Below are positions 54,952 through 64,000 of a DNA stretch of 64,000 nt, piece by piece (position 1 is the first letter of the stretch; each line of letters opens with the position of its first letter). Location: the NCBI RefSeq assembly GCF_016598595.1, contig NZ_CP066786.1:519501-583500 (forward strand). Direction: 5' to 3'. A program made the translations under genes and the position numbers. The DNA comes from Martelella lutilitoris (GTDB taxonomy: Bacteria > Pseudomonadota > Alphaproteobacteria > Rhizobiales > Rhizobiaceae). Below the pieces are notes generated by a model. It worked only from the letters and a program-made list of their open reading frames with translations, was not told the origin of the DNA and searched no databases.

Positions 54952-57900
54952 ATGGGATTAGAGCGTGTTAAAAGCGTCTGTCCCTATTGCGGCGTCGGCT
55001 GCGGCGTAGTGCTTGATGTCGAGGACGGGCGGATTGTCCGACTTTCGGGTGACAAGGACCGTCCGGCCAATCGCGGGCGGCTCTGTACCAAGGGCAAGAC
55101 CGCGCATGAGACGATCGCGTCGGAGGGACGTCTCGAAACCGCGATGGTCCGGACGGATGCGGATGTTGTGCCCGCAACCACGTCTGTCGAGACCGCTATC
55201 GCCGAGACGGCGAAGCGCTTGCGCGCCATCGCCGATGAACACGGGCCTGACGCCATTGCGCTCTATGTCTCCGGCCAGATGTCGATGGAAGCGCAGTATC
55301 TCGCCAACAAGCTCGCCAAGGGGTTTTTGCGCACCCGCCATATCGAATCCAATTCCAGGCTGTGCATGGCCAGCGCCGGGTCCGGCTACAAACTCTCTCT
55401 CGGGGCCGACGCGCCGCCGGGGTCTTATGACGATATCGAGAAGGCCGATCTGTTTCTGGTGATCGGCTCGAACATGGCCGATTGCCACCCGATCCTGTTT
55501 CTCAGGATGATGGACCGGGTGAAAGCGGGCGCGAAGCTGATCGTCGTCGATCCGCGCCGCACGGCCACCGCCGAGAAGGCCGATCTGCATCTCGCGCCGA
55601 AACCCGGATCCGACCTCGCGCTGCTGAACGGCATCCTGCATCTGATCGTCGAAGCGGGCGGCATCGATCAGGCCTTTGTCGAGGCCCATACCGAGGGCTG
55701 GGACGCTATGCCGGCCTTTCTCGCCGACTATCCGCCGGAGCGCGTCGCGGCGATCACCGGCCTGACGGTTGCGGACATCAGGGCGGCGGCCGAGATGCTG
55801 CTCGCCGCCGGCGAATTCATGACGTTCTGGACCATGGGGCTCAATCAGTCCGTCCAGGGCACGTTCAACACCAACGCGATCTGCAATCTGCATCTGGCCA
55901 CGGGCAAGATCTGTCGCCCCGGCAGCGGGCCGTTTTCGCTGACCGGCCAGCCGAATGCGATGGGCGGGCGCGAGATGGGCTATATGGGGCCCGGCCTGCC
56001 GGGGCAGCGTTCGGCGCTGGTAGCGGAAGACCGGCGCTTTTGCGAAGCGCAGTGGGGGCTTCAACCCGGAGCCATCCGGGCGGAAGAAGGCATCGGCACC
56101 ATCGCCATGTTCGAGGCGATGGCGGCGGGCGCGATCCGGGCCGCCTGGATCATCTGCACCAATCCGGTGGCAAGCGTTGCCAACAGGAGTACCGTGACGG
56201 CGGCGCTTCAACGGGCCGAATTCGTCGCGGTGCAGGATGCCTATGCCGAGACCGAAACCACGCCCTATGCCGATATTCTTCTGCCGGCTGCGGTTTCCTT
56301 CGAGGCCGATGGCGTCATGGTCAATTCCGAGCGCAACATGGCGCTGACGGTTGCGGCCGTGAAGGCGCCGGGCGCGGCGCTGCCGGACTGGCAGATCATC
56401 GCGAAAGTCGCCTGCGCCATGGGCTATGAACATGCCTTCAGCTATGAGAGCGCGGCGGAGGTCTTCGAGGAAATCCGGCTGTTTTCCAATCCCGCGACCG
56501 GCTACGATATTTCCGGGGTCACGCATGAACGTTTGCGAGGAAACAGCATCCAGTGGCCGGCACCCGAGGCTTTGCAGACCACGCGCAACCCGATCCGCTA
56601 TCGCGCGCCTGATGCAGAATTGAAATTCGCCACCGAAAGCGGCCGGGCGAAGTTCTGGCCGCGGCCGCACGTCGGCCCGCGCGAAATGCCGGATGGCGAC
56701 TATCCGTTCATTCTCAACACCGGCCGACTGCAGCACCAGTGGCACACGATGACCAAGACCGGCAAGGTCGCCCGGCTGAACAAGCTCAATGCCGCGCCCT
56801 TCGTCGAGATCAACCCGGCCGATGCGGCAGCGCTCGGGATCGGCGACGGTGACCGAGTTTCGGTGACCTCGCGCCACGGTAGCGCGGTGCTGCCCGCCAT
56901 CATCACCGACCGGGTCTCGCCGGGCACGCTGTTCGCGCCGTTTCACTGGAACGACGTGTTCGGCGATCAACTGGCGGTCAATGCAGTGACCGGCGATGCC
57001 GTCGATCCGATATCGCTCCAGCCGGAGTTCAAGGTGACGGCGGTCGCACTCGCCCGCGTGGCGGCGGCGGAACCCGACGCGCCGGTGGTTGCGCGGGGCA
57101 AGGTCGAGGCCGTGCCGGTGTTGGCGGAGGGCAAGGACGCGGACCCGACAAAGCCCGGTGTCTCCGTATTCTTCGCCTCGCAGACGGGGACTGCGGAAAT
57201 AGTGGCCTCCGATCTCTGTGATGCGCTTGCCGAGGCGGGCTATCGCGCCGCGTTGCGCCCGCTCGACACGGTCTCGCCGCATGACCTTGCGACAAAGGAT
57301 CCGGTGCTCTTCATCGTCAGCACCTTCGGCGATGGCGATCCCCCGGATCATGCCGCCGATTTCTGGGCGGCGCTCTTGCGGGAGGATGCGTCCCGTCTTG
57401 AGGGGTTGCGTTATGCCGTCGTGGCGATGGGCGACAGTTCCTATGACCAGTTCTGCGGCTTCGGCCGGAAACTGGATGCCCGGCTCGAGGCGCTCGGCGC
57501 GGCGCGTCTGGCGGCCTGCCGCACGCTGGATGCGGGCGAGGAGGGGGACGCGGTTGCGGCGGCGATGGCCGCGCTTTCCGGGCCTTCGAATGGCGCGACG
57601 GCTTCGGCTGAAAGCGCCGTCCTATCCAATGGGCGCAAACCGCCGCAAACCGTTGCGGCCAGGCTCAGCGTCAACCGGCTTTTGAGCGGGTCCGGCAGCG
57701 CCAAAGAGGTGCGCCAGTTCGGTCTCCGGGTCGATGGCGCGGCGGATTACGAGGCGGGCGACGCGCTTTCCATCATGCCGCGCAACTGTCCCGAGCTTGT
57801 CGATGAAATCCTGACCTCTCTGCAATTGCCGGCGGAAACGCCGATTTCCGGCATCAACGGCCATGACATCGGCATCGGCGAGGCGTTGCGCGATCATTTC

Positions 57901-58746
57901 GAGATCGGTCAGCCGAATCCGGATTTCCTCAAATGGTGGGCGGATGTCAGCGGCCATGAAACGCTGAAGGCGCTGATAGGCGCCGCGGACCGGAAAGCCC
58001 TCAATGACTGGCTGTGGGGTCGCCAGATCGCGGACATTGTCGCCATCGCGCCGAAACCCGTCGACGGGCAGGTGTTCTGCGACCATCTGAAAAAGCTCAA
58101 GCCGCGGCTCTATTCGATTGCCTCCAGCCCGAAGGCGAGCCCGGATGAAATCCACCTGACGGTTTCGGTGCTGCGCCATGCCCGACACGGAAAGAGCCGC
58201 AAGGGCGTGGCCTCAGCGTTTCTGGCGGATAGAGCGGCGGAGGCGCCGGTGCGCGTTTCTGTGAAGAAACAGGCGCATTTCCGCCCGCCCGCCGATCCGG
58301 ACACCCCGGCGATCATGGTCGGGCCGGGCACCGGCATCGCGCCGTTCCGCGCCTTTTTGCAGGACCGGGAGGCGGCGGGCGCGGGCGGGCCGAACTGGCT
58401 GTTCTTCGGCGAGCAATCCCGCGACAGCGGCTATTATTATCGCGACGAAATCGAAGCCTGGCTGAAGGGTGGGTTGCTGACCCGCTTCGACACCGCCTTT
58501 TCGCGCGACCAGGCGCAAAAAATCTATGTCCAGCACCGCATGGCGGAAAACGGGCGCGAAATCTGGAACTGGCTGGAGGGCGGCGCGCACTTCTATGTCT
58601 GCGGCGATGCCAGCCGCATGGCGAAGGATGTGGATGCAGCACTTCGGGCGATTGCCGAGACCCATGGCGGGCTTTCGCAAGCGGCCGCCGAGGGCTACGT
58701 TAAGACGCTCGTCCGGGAAAAACGCTATATGCGCGATGTCTACTGA
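54952..58746 (+). CDS. Assimilatory nitrate reductase fused to CysJ-type diflavin reductase
   Basis: 1264 residues. Residues 1-700 are a NasA-type Mo-bisMGD nitrate reductase: the [4Fe-4S] motif is C10-x2-C13-x3-C17-x27-C45, and [22 protein letters not shown] and the C-terminal [16 protein letters not shown] block follow. From about 735 comes flavodoxin ([18 protein letters not shown]), then the FAD domain (from about 905, with RLYSIASSP near 1052) and the NADPH part ([15 protein letters not shown]), ending MRDVY like CysJ. It should take electrons straight from NADPH. The linker (700-735) lacks the C-terminal [2Fe-2S] of Klebsiella NasA. GGTGGGAG precedes the start. Confidence 0.93.
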   Translation: MGLERVKSVCPYCGVGCGVVLDVEDGRIVRLSGDKDRPANRGRLCTKGKTAHETIASEGRLETAMVRTDADVVPATTSVETAIAETAKRLRAIADEHGPDAIALYVSGQMSMEAQYLANKLAKGFLRTRHIESNSRLCMASAGSGYKLSLGADAPPGSYDDIEKADLFLVIGSNMADCHPILFLRMMDRVKAGAKLIVVDPRRTATAEKADLHLAPKPGSDLALLNGILHLIVEAGGIDQAFVEAHTEGWDAMPAFLADYPPERVAAITGLTVADIRAAAEMLLAAGEFMTFWTMGLNQSVQGTFNTNAICNLHLATGKICRPGSGPFSLTGQPNAMGGREMGYMGPGLPGQRSALVAEDRRFCEAQWGLQPGAIRAEEGIGTIAMFEAMAAGAIRAAWIICTNPVASVANRSTVTAALQRAEFVAVQDAYAETETTPYADILLPAAVSFEADGVMVNSERNMALTVAAVKAPGAALPDWQIIAKVACAMGYEHAFSYESAAEVFEEIRLFSNPATGYDISGVTHERLRGNSIQWPAPEALQTTRNPIRYRAPDAELKFATESGRAKFWPRPHVGPREMPDGDYPFILNTGRLQHQWHTMTKTGKVARLNKLNAAPFVEINPADAAALGIGDGDRVSVTSRHGSAVLPAIITDRVSPGTLFAPFHWNDVFGDQLAVNAVTGDAVDPISLQPEFKVTAVALARVAAAEPDAPVVARGKVEAVPVLAEGKDADPTKPGVSVFFASQTGTAEIVASDLCDALAEAGYRAALRPLDTVSPHDLATKDPVLFIVSTFGDGDPPDHAADFWAALLREDASRLEGLRYAVVAMGDSSYDQFCGFGRKLDARLEALGAARLAACRTLDAGEEGDAVAAAMAALSGPSNGATASAESAVLSNGRKPPQTVAARLSVNRLLSGSGSAKEVRQFGLRVDGAADYEAGDALSIMPRNCPELVDEILTSLQLPAETPISGINGHDIGIGEALRDHFEIGQPNPDFLKWWADVSGHETLKALIGAADRKALNDWLWGRQIADIVAIAPKPVDGQVFCDHLKKLKPRLYSIASSPKASPDEIHLTVSVLRHARHGKSRKGVASAFLADRAAEAPVRVSVKKQAHFRPPADPDTPAIMVGPGTGIAPFRAFLQDREAAGAGGPNWLFFGEQSRDSGYYYRDEIEAWLKGGLLTRFDTAFSRDQAQKIYVQHRMAENGREIWNWLEGGAHFYVCGDASRMAKDVDAALRAIAETHGGLSQAAAEGYVKTLVREKRYMRDVY

Positions 58747-58767
58747 ACCTTTTGCGGAAGCCGCCTC

Positions 58768-59358
58768 ATGAACACCAGTGATCTGGCGATCCTTGTCATC
58801 GATGAAAACGCGATCCGCGCCGCCATTATCAGGGACGGCCTGCTCAAGGCTGGCCACCATAATGTCACCGTGGTGGAGGAACTGGTCGGCGTCGCCCGGA
58901 CGATCGAGCGTCTGTCGCCGGATGTGATCGTGATCGATATCGAAAACCCCAATCGAGACATGCTCGAAAGCCTGTTCGTGCTGTCGCGTACGGTGAAAAA
59001 GCCGATCGCGATGTTCGTCGACCGCTCCGATGCCGAAACCATCCATGCGGCCGTCGAGGCCGGGGTTTCGGCCTATGTCGTCGACGGGCTGAAGCAGGAG
59101 CGCGTCAAGCCGATCCTCGACATGGCGATTTCCCGTTTCAACGCGTTTTCGCGCATGGCGCAGGAGCTGGAGGCGGCGAAAAGCCAGCTTGAGAACCGTA
59201 AGGTGGTCGATCGCGCCAAGGCGCTTTTGATGAAATCGCGCGGCATGGATGAGGAAAAGGCCTATGCGCTGCTGCGGCGCACGGCGATGGATCAGAACCG
59301 CAAGATTGTCGATGTGGCGCAAAGCCTGATCATGACGTTCGAGATGCTGGAGAGATGA
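58768..59358 (+). CDS. nasT: ANTAR-domain antiterminator NasT
   Basis: 196 residues: an N-terminal receiver-like domain (LAILVIDENAIRAAI; Asp in VIVIDIENP) and a C-terminal ANTAR RNA-binding domain (ENRKVVDRAKALLMKSRGM through QNRKIVDVAQSLIM). In Azotobacter and Bradyrhizobium NasT binds paired hexaloop hairpins and prevents termination when released by NasS in the presence of nitrate. It starts 21 bp after the nasA fusion with GGAAG upstream, so it probably shares that attenuated transcript. Stop overlaps nasS (ATGA). Confidence 0.93.
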   Translation: MNTSDLAILVIDENAIRAAIIRDGLLKAGHHNVTVVEELVGVARTIERLSPDVIVIDIENPNRDMLESLFVLSRTVKKPIAMFVDRSDAETIHAAVEAGVSAYVVDGLKQERVKPILDMAISRFNAFSRMAQELEAAKSQLENRKVVDRAKALLMKSRGMDEEKAYALLRRTAMDQNRKIVDVAQSLIMTFEMLER

Positions 59359-60581
59359 AGATGCAGGACCTTTCAATCGGATTTGTACCGCTTCTCGACA
59401 GCGCCATCGTTCTGGCGGCGGAGGCGAAGGGCTTTTTCATCGAGGAAGGGCTCAAGGTGCGCCTCACCCGGGAAACCTCGTGGAGCGCGATCCGCGACCG
59501 GCTGGCCGTCGGCAGCCTGCAGGCCGCCCATGTGCTGGCGCCAATGCCGATTGCCGCCAATCTCGGCCTGTTTCCGCTGGCGCCGAAACTGGTGGCGCCG
59601 ATCGCGCTCGGCCTCGGCGGCAATGCGGTGACGGTTTCGGCGGCCCTTGGCGCTGCGATGGAAGTGGAGGGCGATGAAAGCGATCTCGATCCGGCCAAGG
59701 CCGGCGCTGCGCTGAAACGGGTGATTGCGGCGAGAAAGGCTGAAGGCCTGCCGCCGCTGCGTTTCGGGGTCGTCTATGTGTTTTCCGGGCACAATCTCGA
59801 ATTGCGCTACTGGCTTGCCGCCAACGGCATCGATCCCGACCGGGATATCGAGATCGTGGTGCTGCCGCCGCCGTTCATGCCGGATGCGGTGGAAGCCGGG
59901 CGGATCGACGGCTATTGCGCCGGCGAACCGTGGAACACGATTGCCGCGCGGCGCGGGGCGGCGCGGATCGTCACCGTGAAGGCGAAGATCTGGCGCTCCA
60001 GCCCGGAAAAGGTGCTGGCGCTGCCGGCCGATTTCGTGGATGCCAACGAGGAGACCGTGGCAGCGCTGCTGCGCGGGCTCTACCGGGCCTCGCAATGGGC
60101 GGCCGCGCCGGAAAACCACTCGGAACTGGCCGCGATCCTCGCCGAGCCGGGCCATCTCGATGTCGACCGGGCGATGCTCGAGCCGCTGTTCTCCGGAACG
60201 CTCTCGATCAGCGAAGAGGCGCAAACCACGGTCGAGGATTTTTTCCTGACCTCCGCCAAGGCCGCGACCTTTCCCTGGCAGAGCCATGCGCTGTGGTTCT
60301 ACAGCCAGATCGTGCGCTGGGGGCTCTGCGATCACTCGGCCGAAAACGCCGAGATCGCGAAAACGAGCTATCGGCCGGATATCTACCGCAAGGCGCTGCA
60401 GCCGCTGCACACGCCGCTGCCAGGGGCGAGCCTGAAGGTGGAAGGCGCGCTCAAGGCGCCGACGCCGGTGGGCGCGAGCGCCGGCGGCCTCATCCTCGGT
60501 CCCGATGGCTTTTTTGACGGACAGACCTTCGATCCCGATCAGGTGGGCGCTTATATCGAACAGCAGAAGGCGGCGATCTGA
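59355..60581 (+). CDS. nasS: Nitrate sensor NasS
   Basis: 408 residues of the NrtA/CmpA substrate-binding fold but without a signal peptide, so it stays in the cytoplasm, as expected for the nitrate-responsive partner that sequesters NasT. The diagnostic block is YCAGEPWNT (about residue 190), with FGVVYVFSGHNLELRYWL and the C-terminal SYRPDIYRKALQ. It is coupled to nasT by a four-base overlap, which suits a fixed stoichiometry. Confidence 0.92.
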   Translation: MKMQDLSIGFVPLLDSAIVLAAEAKGFFIEEGLKVRLTRETSWSAIRDRLAVGSLQAAHVLAPMPIAANLGLFPLAPKLVAPIALGLGGNAVTVSAALGAAMEVEGDESDLDPAKAGAALKRVIAARKAEGLPPLRFGVVYVFSGHNLELRYWLAANGIDPDRDIEIVVLPPPFMPDAVEAGRIDGYCAGEPWNTIAARRGAARIVTVKAKIWRSSPEKVLALPADFVDANEETVAALLRGLYRASQWAAAPENHSELAAILAEPGHLDVDRAMLEPLFSGTLSISEEAQTTVEDFFLTSAKAATFPWQSHALWFYSQIVRWGLCDHSAENAEIAKTSYRPDIYRKALQPLHTPLPGASLKVEGALKAPTPVGASAGGLILGPDGFFDGQTFDPDQVGAYIEQQKAAI

Positions 60582-60604
60582 GCAGCCTTTTGACAAAACC
60601 CGCT

Positions 60605-60751
60605 CCACCCTCCACCCGCGTCATGCTCGGGCTTGACCCGAGCATTAAGGCGATGCAAGCGATTGAATTAATGAACGTTTTTCTGCCGTTTGCCGTACGG
60701 TCTGGATCCTCGGGTCAAGCGCGAGGATGACCCGGTATGGGTAGGGTGGGG
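60605..60751. repeat. Dispersed palindromic repeat (copy 2, two-armed)
   Basis: Left arm 60605-60645 contains ATGCTCGGG-CTTGA-CCCGAGCAT, a perfect nine-bp stem. Right arm 60704-60751 reads as its inverted complement with some changes (ATCCTCGGG, then CGCGAGGATGACCCGG and GGGTAGGGTGGG). The outer CCACCCTCCACCC and GGGTAGGGTGGG also match, so the element is a large imperfect inverted repeat enclosing about 58 bp. Its core recurs at 29116-29149. Probably a mobile-type dispersed repeat; it sits just after nasS and could stop or stabilise the transcript. Confidence 0.7.
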
Positions 60752-60900
60752 TTTGTTCAGCCGAGGCCTCAGTATGCTCTTCTCAAATGCAAATGCATAA
60801 AATATAGGCAATACTATGCTGAAGATATTTTTTATGCAAAAATCCGCCGATGCCGCTTGTCTGATGCGGCATTGTGTGTTTCCATAAGTCTCAAGAATTC
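60752..60900 (+). other. AT-rich upstream region of nrtA
   Basis: No gene was seen in this part of the 439-bp nasS-nrtA gap. Bases 60780-60840 are markedly AT-rich, with repeated ATGCA motifs and the spaced inverted pair GCATA (60795-60799) / TATGC (60815-60819). ATGCCGC and GCGGCAT (about 60850-60872) form a seven-bp stem with a nine-base loop that lacks the A1/G4 pattern. The nrtA promoter must lie here; CATAAG at 60883-60888 is a weak -10 candidate with no well-spaced -35. Confidence 0.4.
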
Positions 60901-60981
60901 GGCGCCCAATGGAGGGTGCCAGGCAACGCCGCCAACGCATTCGCGCCACAACTGGCACGATGACCGTTAGGCGGCTTTTTT
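60901..60981 (+). promoter_or_regulatory. ANTAR (NasT) antitermination leader of nrtA
   Basis: Hairpin 1: GGCGCCC (60901-60907) pairs with GGGTGCC (60914-60920) around AATGGA (A1, G4). Hairpin 2: GGC (60922-60924) pairs with GCC (60931-60933) around AACGCC (A1, G4); its stem is only three bp. Terminator: GCCGCCAACG (60928-60937) pairs with CGTT-a-GGCGGC (60965-60975) and continues inward to a CAAC tetraloop, followed by TTTTTT-CG-TTTTT. As in the nasA leader, hairpin 2 occupies the terminator's 5' strand. A GGAG ribosome site and the nrtA ATG lie about 40 bases later. Confidence 0.8.
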
Positions 60982-61020
60982 CGTTTTTATCCGACATTCC
61001 TTATCCATCAGGAGAACGCC

Positions 61021-62394
61021 ATGCGCCATTTCCTTTGCTCCGTCACCATGCTCTGTTCGCTGACCTTCGCGGCGACGGCCACCCATGCCGAAATGCTGTT
61101 TCCGGAAAAGGACGAGCTCACCATCGGCTTCATCAAGCTGACGGATATGGCGCCGCTGGCAATCGCCAAGGAGATGCATTTCTTCGAGGATGAGGGCCTC
61201 TACGTGACGCTCGAGGCGCAGGCGAACTGGAAAGTCCTGCTCGACCGGGTGATCACCGGGGAGCTCGACGGCGCGCATATGCTGGCCGGTCAGCCGCTGG
61301 CTGCGACCATCGGTTATGGTACCAAGGCGCATATCGTCACGCCGTTCTCGATGGATCTGAACGGCAATGCGATCACGGTCTCGAACGCGGTCTGGGATCG
61401 GATGAAGGAAAATATTCCTGTTGGTCCCGATGGCAAGCCGCAACACCCGATCAAGGCCGATGCGCTGAAGCCGGTGGTCGAGGCCTACAAGGCCGAGGGC
61501 AAGCCGTTCAAGATGGGCATGGTCTTCCCGGTCTCCACCCATAATTACGAGCTGCGCTACTGGCTGGCCGCCGGCGGCATCAATCCGGGCTATTATTCAC
61601 CGGGCGACATCTCCGGCCAGATCCAGGCCGGTGCGCTTCTGTCCGTCACCCCGCCGCCGCAGATGCCGGCGACGATGGAGGCCGGCACCATCGAGGGGTA
61701 TTGCGTCGGCGAGCCGTGGAACCAGGCGGCCGTGTTCAAGGGCATCGGCGTGCCGGTCGTCACCGATTACGACATCTGGAAGAACAATCCGGAAAAGGTC
61801 TTCGGCCTGACGAAGGAGTTCACCGAGAAATACCCGCAGACCACGCTGGGGCTCACCAAGGCCCTGATCCGTGCCGCGATCTGGCTCGACGAGAATGACA
61901 ACGCCAATCGCGAGGAAGCGGTCGAAATCCTGTCGCGGCCGGAATATGTCGGCGCCGATGCCGAGGTGATCGCCAATTCGATGACCGGCACGTTCGAATA
62001 TGAGAAGGGCGACAAGCGCCCGGCCGCAGACTTCAACGTCTTCTTCCGCCACTTTGCCACCTATCCCTATTATTCCGATGCCGTCTGGTACCTGACCCAG
62101 ATGCGCCGCTGGGGCCAAATCGCCGAGCCGCAGGAAGATGGCTGGTATGACGAGGTCGCCCGCTCGGTCTACCTGCCGGATATCTATCTGGAGGCCGCTC
62201 GCCAGCTGATCGACGAGGGCCACGCCACGGAAGCGGACTTCCCCTTCGACACCGACGGCTACAAGCCCGCGACAAGCGAGTTCATCGACGGCGTGACCTA
62301 TGACGGTCGCCATCCGAACGCCTATCTCGAAAGCTTCCCGATCGGCCTGAAGGGCGATGAGGTGATCGACGGCAACAAGATCGCCGGCCGCTGA
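61021..62394 (+). CDS. nrtA: Nitrate ABC transporter substrate-binding protein
   Basis: 457 residues. A Sec signal peptide ([23 protein letters not shown]) leads to the NrtA fold: [34 protein letters not shown] and [10 protein letters not shown] are the family blocks. No lipobox, so it is soluble in the periplasm. It resembles NasS beyond the signal region, consistent with the sensor having arisen from such a protein. GGAG precedes the ATG. First gene after the second leader. Confidence 0.94.
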   Translation: MRHFLCSVTMLCSLTFAATATHAEMLFPEKDELTIGFIKLTDMAPLAIAKEMHFFEDEGLYVTLEAQANWKVLLDRVITGELDGAHMLAGQPLAATIGYGTKAHIVTPFSMDLNGNAITVSNAVWDRMKENIPVGPDGKPQHPIKADALKPVVEAYKAEGKPFKMGMVFPVSTHNYELRYWLAAGGINPGYYSPGDISGQIQAGALLSVTPPPQMPATMEAGTIEGYCVGEPWNQAAVFKGIGVPVVTDYDIWKNNPEKVFGLTKEFTEKYPQTTLGLTKALIRAAIWLDENDNANREEAVEILSRPEYVGADAEVIANSMTGTFEYEKGDKRPAADFNVFFRHFATYPYYSDAVWYLTQMRRWGQIAEPQEDGWYDEVARSVYLPDIYLEAARQLIDEGHATEADFPFDTDGYKPATSEFIDGVTYDGRHPNAYLESFPIGLKGDEVIDGNKIAGR

Positions 62395-62429
62395 GCGCGA
62401 TTGAAACGAGCACGGACAAGGAAGGCGCC

Positions 62430-63506
62430 ATGACCATTGCAACGGACATTCTGGACCCTGAAATCGCCGCCCGCCGCGAACGGCGCATCGCCCGGATCAA
62501 CCGGGCGGGCAAGGTGCTCGCCCCCTTCGGCCTCGGCTTCGTGGTACCGCTTTTAAAGCTTGCCGCCGGCGACACGCCCTCGGAACAATGGGCGGATCTG
62601 AAGCAGATGCTGCTGGTGCCGCTCATCGGCATTCTCGCCTTTCTCGCCGCCTGGGCGTATCTCGCGCCGAAGGTGCAGACCTCGCTTGGCGCGATCCCAG
62701 GACCGGCAGCGGTGTTCCAGCAGGCGGAAGTGCTGATGGACGACCATTTCGCCGAGCGGCAGAAGGCCGAGGCATTCTACGCCCGTCAGGACGAGCGCAA
62801 TCAGATGCTGATTGCCGAAGGCTATGCCGACCGCGTGAAGGTGCGGCCCTATACCGGCAAGCCGACCTATCTCGACCAGATCTGGACCTCGCTGCTGACG
62901 GTCGCGCTCGGCTTTTTCATCGGCACGGTGATCGCCGTCCCCGTCGGCATTGCCTGCGGGTTGTCGAAGACCTTCGAGGGTGCGATCAATCCGCTGATCC
63001 AGCTGTTCAAGCCGGTTTCGCCGCTCGCCTGGCTGCCGATCGTGACCATGGTGGTGGCAGCCCTTTACCAGAACCCGAGCGACCTCTTGCCGAAATCCAT
63101 GGTGATTTCCGCGGTCACAGTGACGCTCTGTTCCATCTGGCCGACGATCATCAACACGGCGCTCGGCGTCGCCTCGATCGATCGCGATCTCGTCAATGTC
63201 GGCAAGGTGCTGCAGCTTTCCACCTGGACGACGATCCGCAAGCTGGTGCTGCCGTCCTCGCTGCCGCTTATCTTCACTGGCATGCGGCTTTCGCTCGGTG
63301 TTGGCTGGATGGTGCTGATTGCCGCGGAAATGCTGGCGCAGAACCCCGGTCTCGGCAAGTTCGTCTGGGACGAGTTCCAGAACGGGTCCTCGGATTCGCT
63401 CGCCCGCATCATGGTCGCGGTGATCACCATCGGCCTGATCGGCTTCTTCCTCGACCGGGTGATGTTCGCGCTGCAGACCGCCTTCACCTATTCGGCGAAC
63501 CGGTAA
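62430..63506 (+). CDS. nrtB: Nitrate ABC transporter permease
   Basis: 358 residues, with a BPD_transp_1 domain in the C-terminal 220 (EAA-type loop near KVLQLSTWTTIRKLVLPSSLP). The N-terminal part adds one predicted membrane segment (VPLIGILAFLAAWAYLA, about residue 66) and a hydrophilic Arg/Glu-rich stretch (EVLMDDHFAERQKAEAFYAR) before the core, as in other NrtB proteins. Five or more segments follow. Starts 35 bp after nrtA. Confidence 0.93.
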   Translation: MTIATDILDPEIAARRERRIARINRAGKVLAPFGLGFVVPLLKLAAGDTPSEQWADLKQMLLVPLIGILAFLAAWAYLAPKVQTSLGAIPGPAAVFQQAEVLMDDHFAERQKAEAFYARQDERNQMLIAEGYADRVKVRPYTGKPTYLDQIWTSLLTVALGFFIGTVIAVPVGIACGLSKTFEGAINPLIQLFKPVSPLAWLPIVTMVVAALYQNPSDLLPKSMVISAVTVTLCSIWPTIINTALGVASIDRDLVNVGKVLQLSTWTTIRKLVLPSSLPLIFTGMRLSLGVGWMVLIAAEMLAQNPGLGKFVWDEFQNGSSDSLARIMVAVITIGLIGFFLDRVMFALQTAFTYSANR

Positions 63507-63516
63507 GGAGGGCATG

Positions 63517-64000
63517 ATGAACACCATTCTTCAGCTCAGAAACGTCGAAAAGGGCTTTGGCGAAGGCGTCAAACGCAACCCCGTCCTTTCCGATATCTCG
63601 CTTGATGTACAGGAAGGCGAATTCATCGCCATCCTCGGCTTTTCCGGCGCCGGCAAGACGACGCTGATGTCGATGCTCGCCGGTCTCGAAAGGCCGGACA
63701 GCGGCGAAATCCTGTTTCGCGGCGCACCGGTAGAAGGCCCGTCGCCGAAGCGCGGCATCGTGTTCCAGAACTATGCGCTGATGCCCTGGCTTTCGGTGGA
63801 GGCCAATGTGCGGCTTGCCGTCGACGCGGTGCATCAGGGAAAGTCGGCAAAGGAGCGGGCCGCACTCGTTGATTGGTATGTGGCGATGGTGGGCCTGAAA
63901 CACGCCCGCGACCGCAAGCCGTCGGAACTGTCAGGCGGCATGCGCCAGCGCGTCTCGGTCGCCCGCGCGCTTGCCATGCAGCCGGACCTGCTGCTGCTCG
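63517..64000 (+). CDS. nrtC: Nitrate ABC transporter ATP-binding protein (cut at window edge)
   Basis: The first 161 codons are visible and open to the last base. Walker A is GFSGAGKTT, the Q-loop is FQNYALMPW and the signature is LSGGMRQRVSVARAL; the Walker B strand begins in the last residues (DLLLL). The first of two adjacent ATGs (63514) is too close to AAGGAGG, so 63517 is preferred. Whether it is the short NrtD form or the long NrtC form with an extra binding domain cannot be seen. Confidence 0.92.
   Translation, partial: MNTILQLRNVEKGFGEGVKRNPVLSDISLDVQEGEFIAILGFSGAGKTTLMSMLAGLERPDSGEILFRGAPVEGPSPKRGIVFQNYALMPWLSVEANVRLAVDAVHQGKSAKERAALVDWYVAMVGLKHARDRKPSELSGGMRQRVSVARALAMQPDLLLL

Noticed and set aside
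54958..57351. 797-codon open frame on the minus strand inside the nasA fusion
   Set aside because: Antisense shadow of the reductase; translation is compositionally biased and has no motif or ribosome site.
60850..60872. ATGCCGC/GCGGCAT stem as part of the nrtA ANTAR pair
   Set aside because: Its loop is nine bases and lacks A1/G4; hairpin 60901-60920 fits far better.

Overview
The window is ordinary high-GC alphaproteobacterial chromosome, read here as Hyphomicrobiales close to Rhizobiaceae. The basis is gene order and protein style: argH-lptM-lysA-DUF4175, ftsEX-ydcF-plsC, aroK-aroB-corC-bolA next to a J-domain gene and cobST, a CpdR-like regulator and a CobN-type CobST pair. No phage, insertion sequence, CRISPR array or rRNA was seen. 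The genus cannot be fixed from sequence alone.

Layout. 1-5.7 kb: argH (5' end outside the window), lptM, lysA and a DUF4175 membrane protein. 5.7-19.6 kb: cpdR-like, hpt, ftsE-ftsX-ydcF-plsC, chaC, DUF2125, tyrC-hisC, a methyltransferase, gloB-cupin, a DMT exporter, DUF3108, rpmB with promoter and terminator, and a queuosine-precursor transporter behind what reads as a class I preQ1 riboswitch. 19.6-25 kb: long-chain mannitol dehydrogenase, cytoplasmic alpha-amylase, a divergent VOC/TetR pair sharing a perfect 21-bp palindrome, and a phytase-like secreted protein. 25-34.3 kb: cobT-cobS, J-domain protein, bolA, corC, aroB-aroK, xerD, accA. 34.4-39.7 kb: YafK-like L,D-transpeptidase, tusA, a COG0523 GTPase with a D,D-carboxypeptidase, an M20 amidohydrolase and tRNA-Arg(CCU).

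From 39.9 kb to the right edge the window is devoted to nitrate. A respiratory cluster comes first: a NarR-like Crp/Fnr regulator, divergent from a single tight operon of narK1-narK2 fusion, narGHJI, NifM-like PPIase, DUF2478, moaA, mogA, group III truncated haemoglobin and DUF6522. A perfect TTGAC-N4-GTCAA box lies in the divergent promoter. After a convergent DUF488 gene comes an assimilatory cluster: a 1264-residue fusion of nitrate reductase with a CysJ-type NADPH diflavin reductase, nasT, nasS, then nrtA-nrtB-nrtC (nrtC cut by the window edge).

The most informative non-coding structure is a matched pair of RNA leaders, one before the nasA fusion and one before nrtA. Each has a 7-bp hairpin with a hexaloop carrying A1 and G4, a second A1/G4 hexaloop hairpin immediately after it, and an intrinsic terminator whose 5' strand lies inside the second hairpin. 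This is the architecture recognised by ANTAR antiterminators, and the ANTAR protein NasT and its nitrate-sensing partner NasS are encoded between the two leaders. Nitrate uptake and reduction are therefore probably controlled by one NasS-NasT switch. No nitrite reductase gene is in the window; it probably lies to the right of nrtC or elsewhere.
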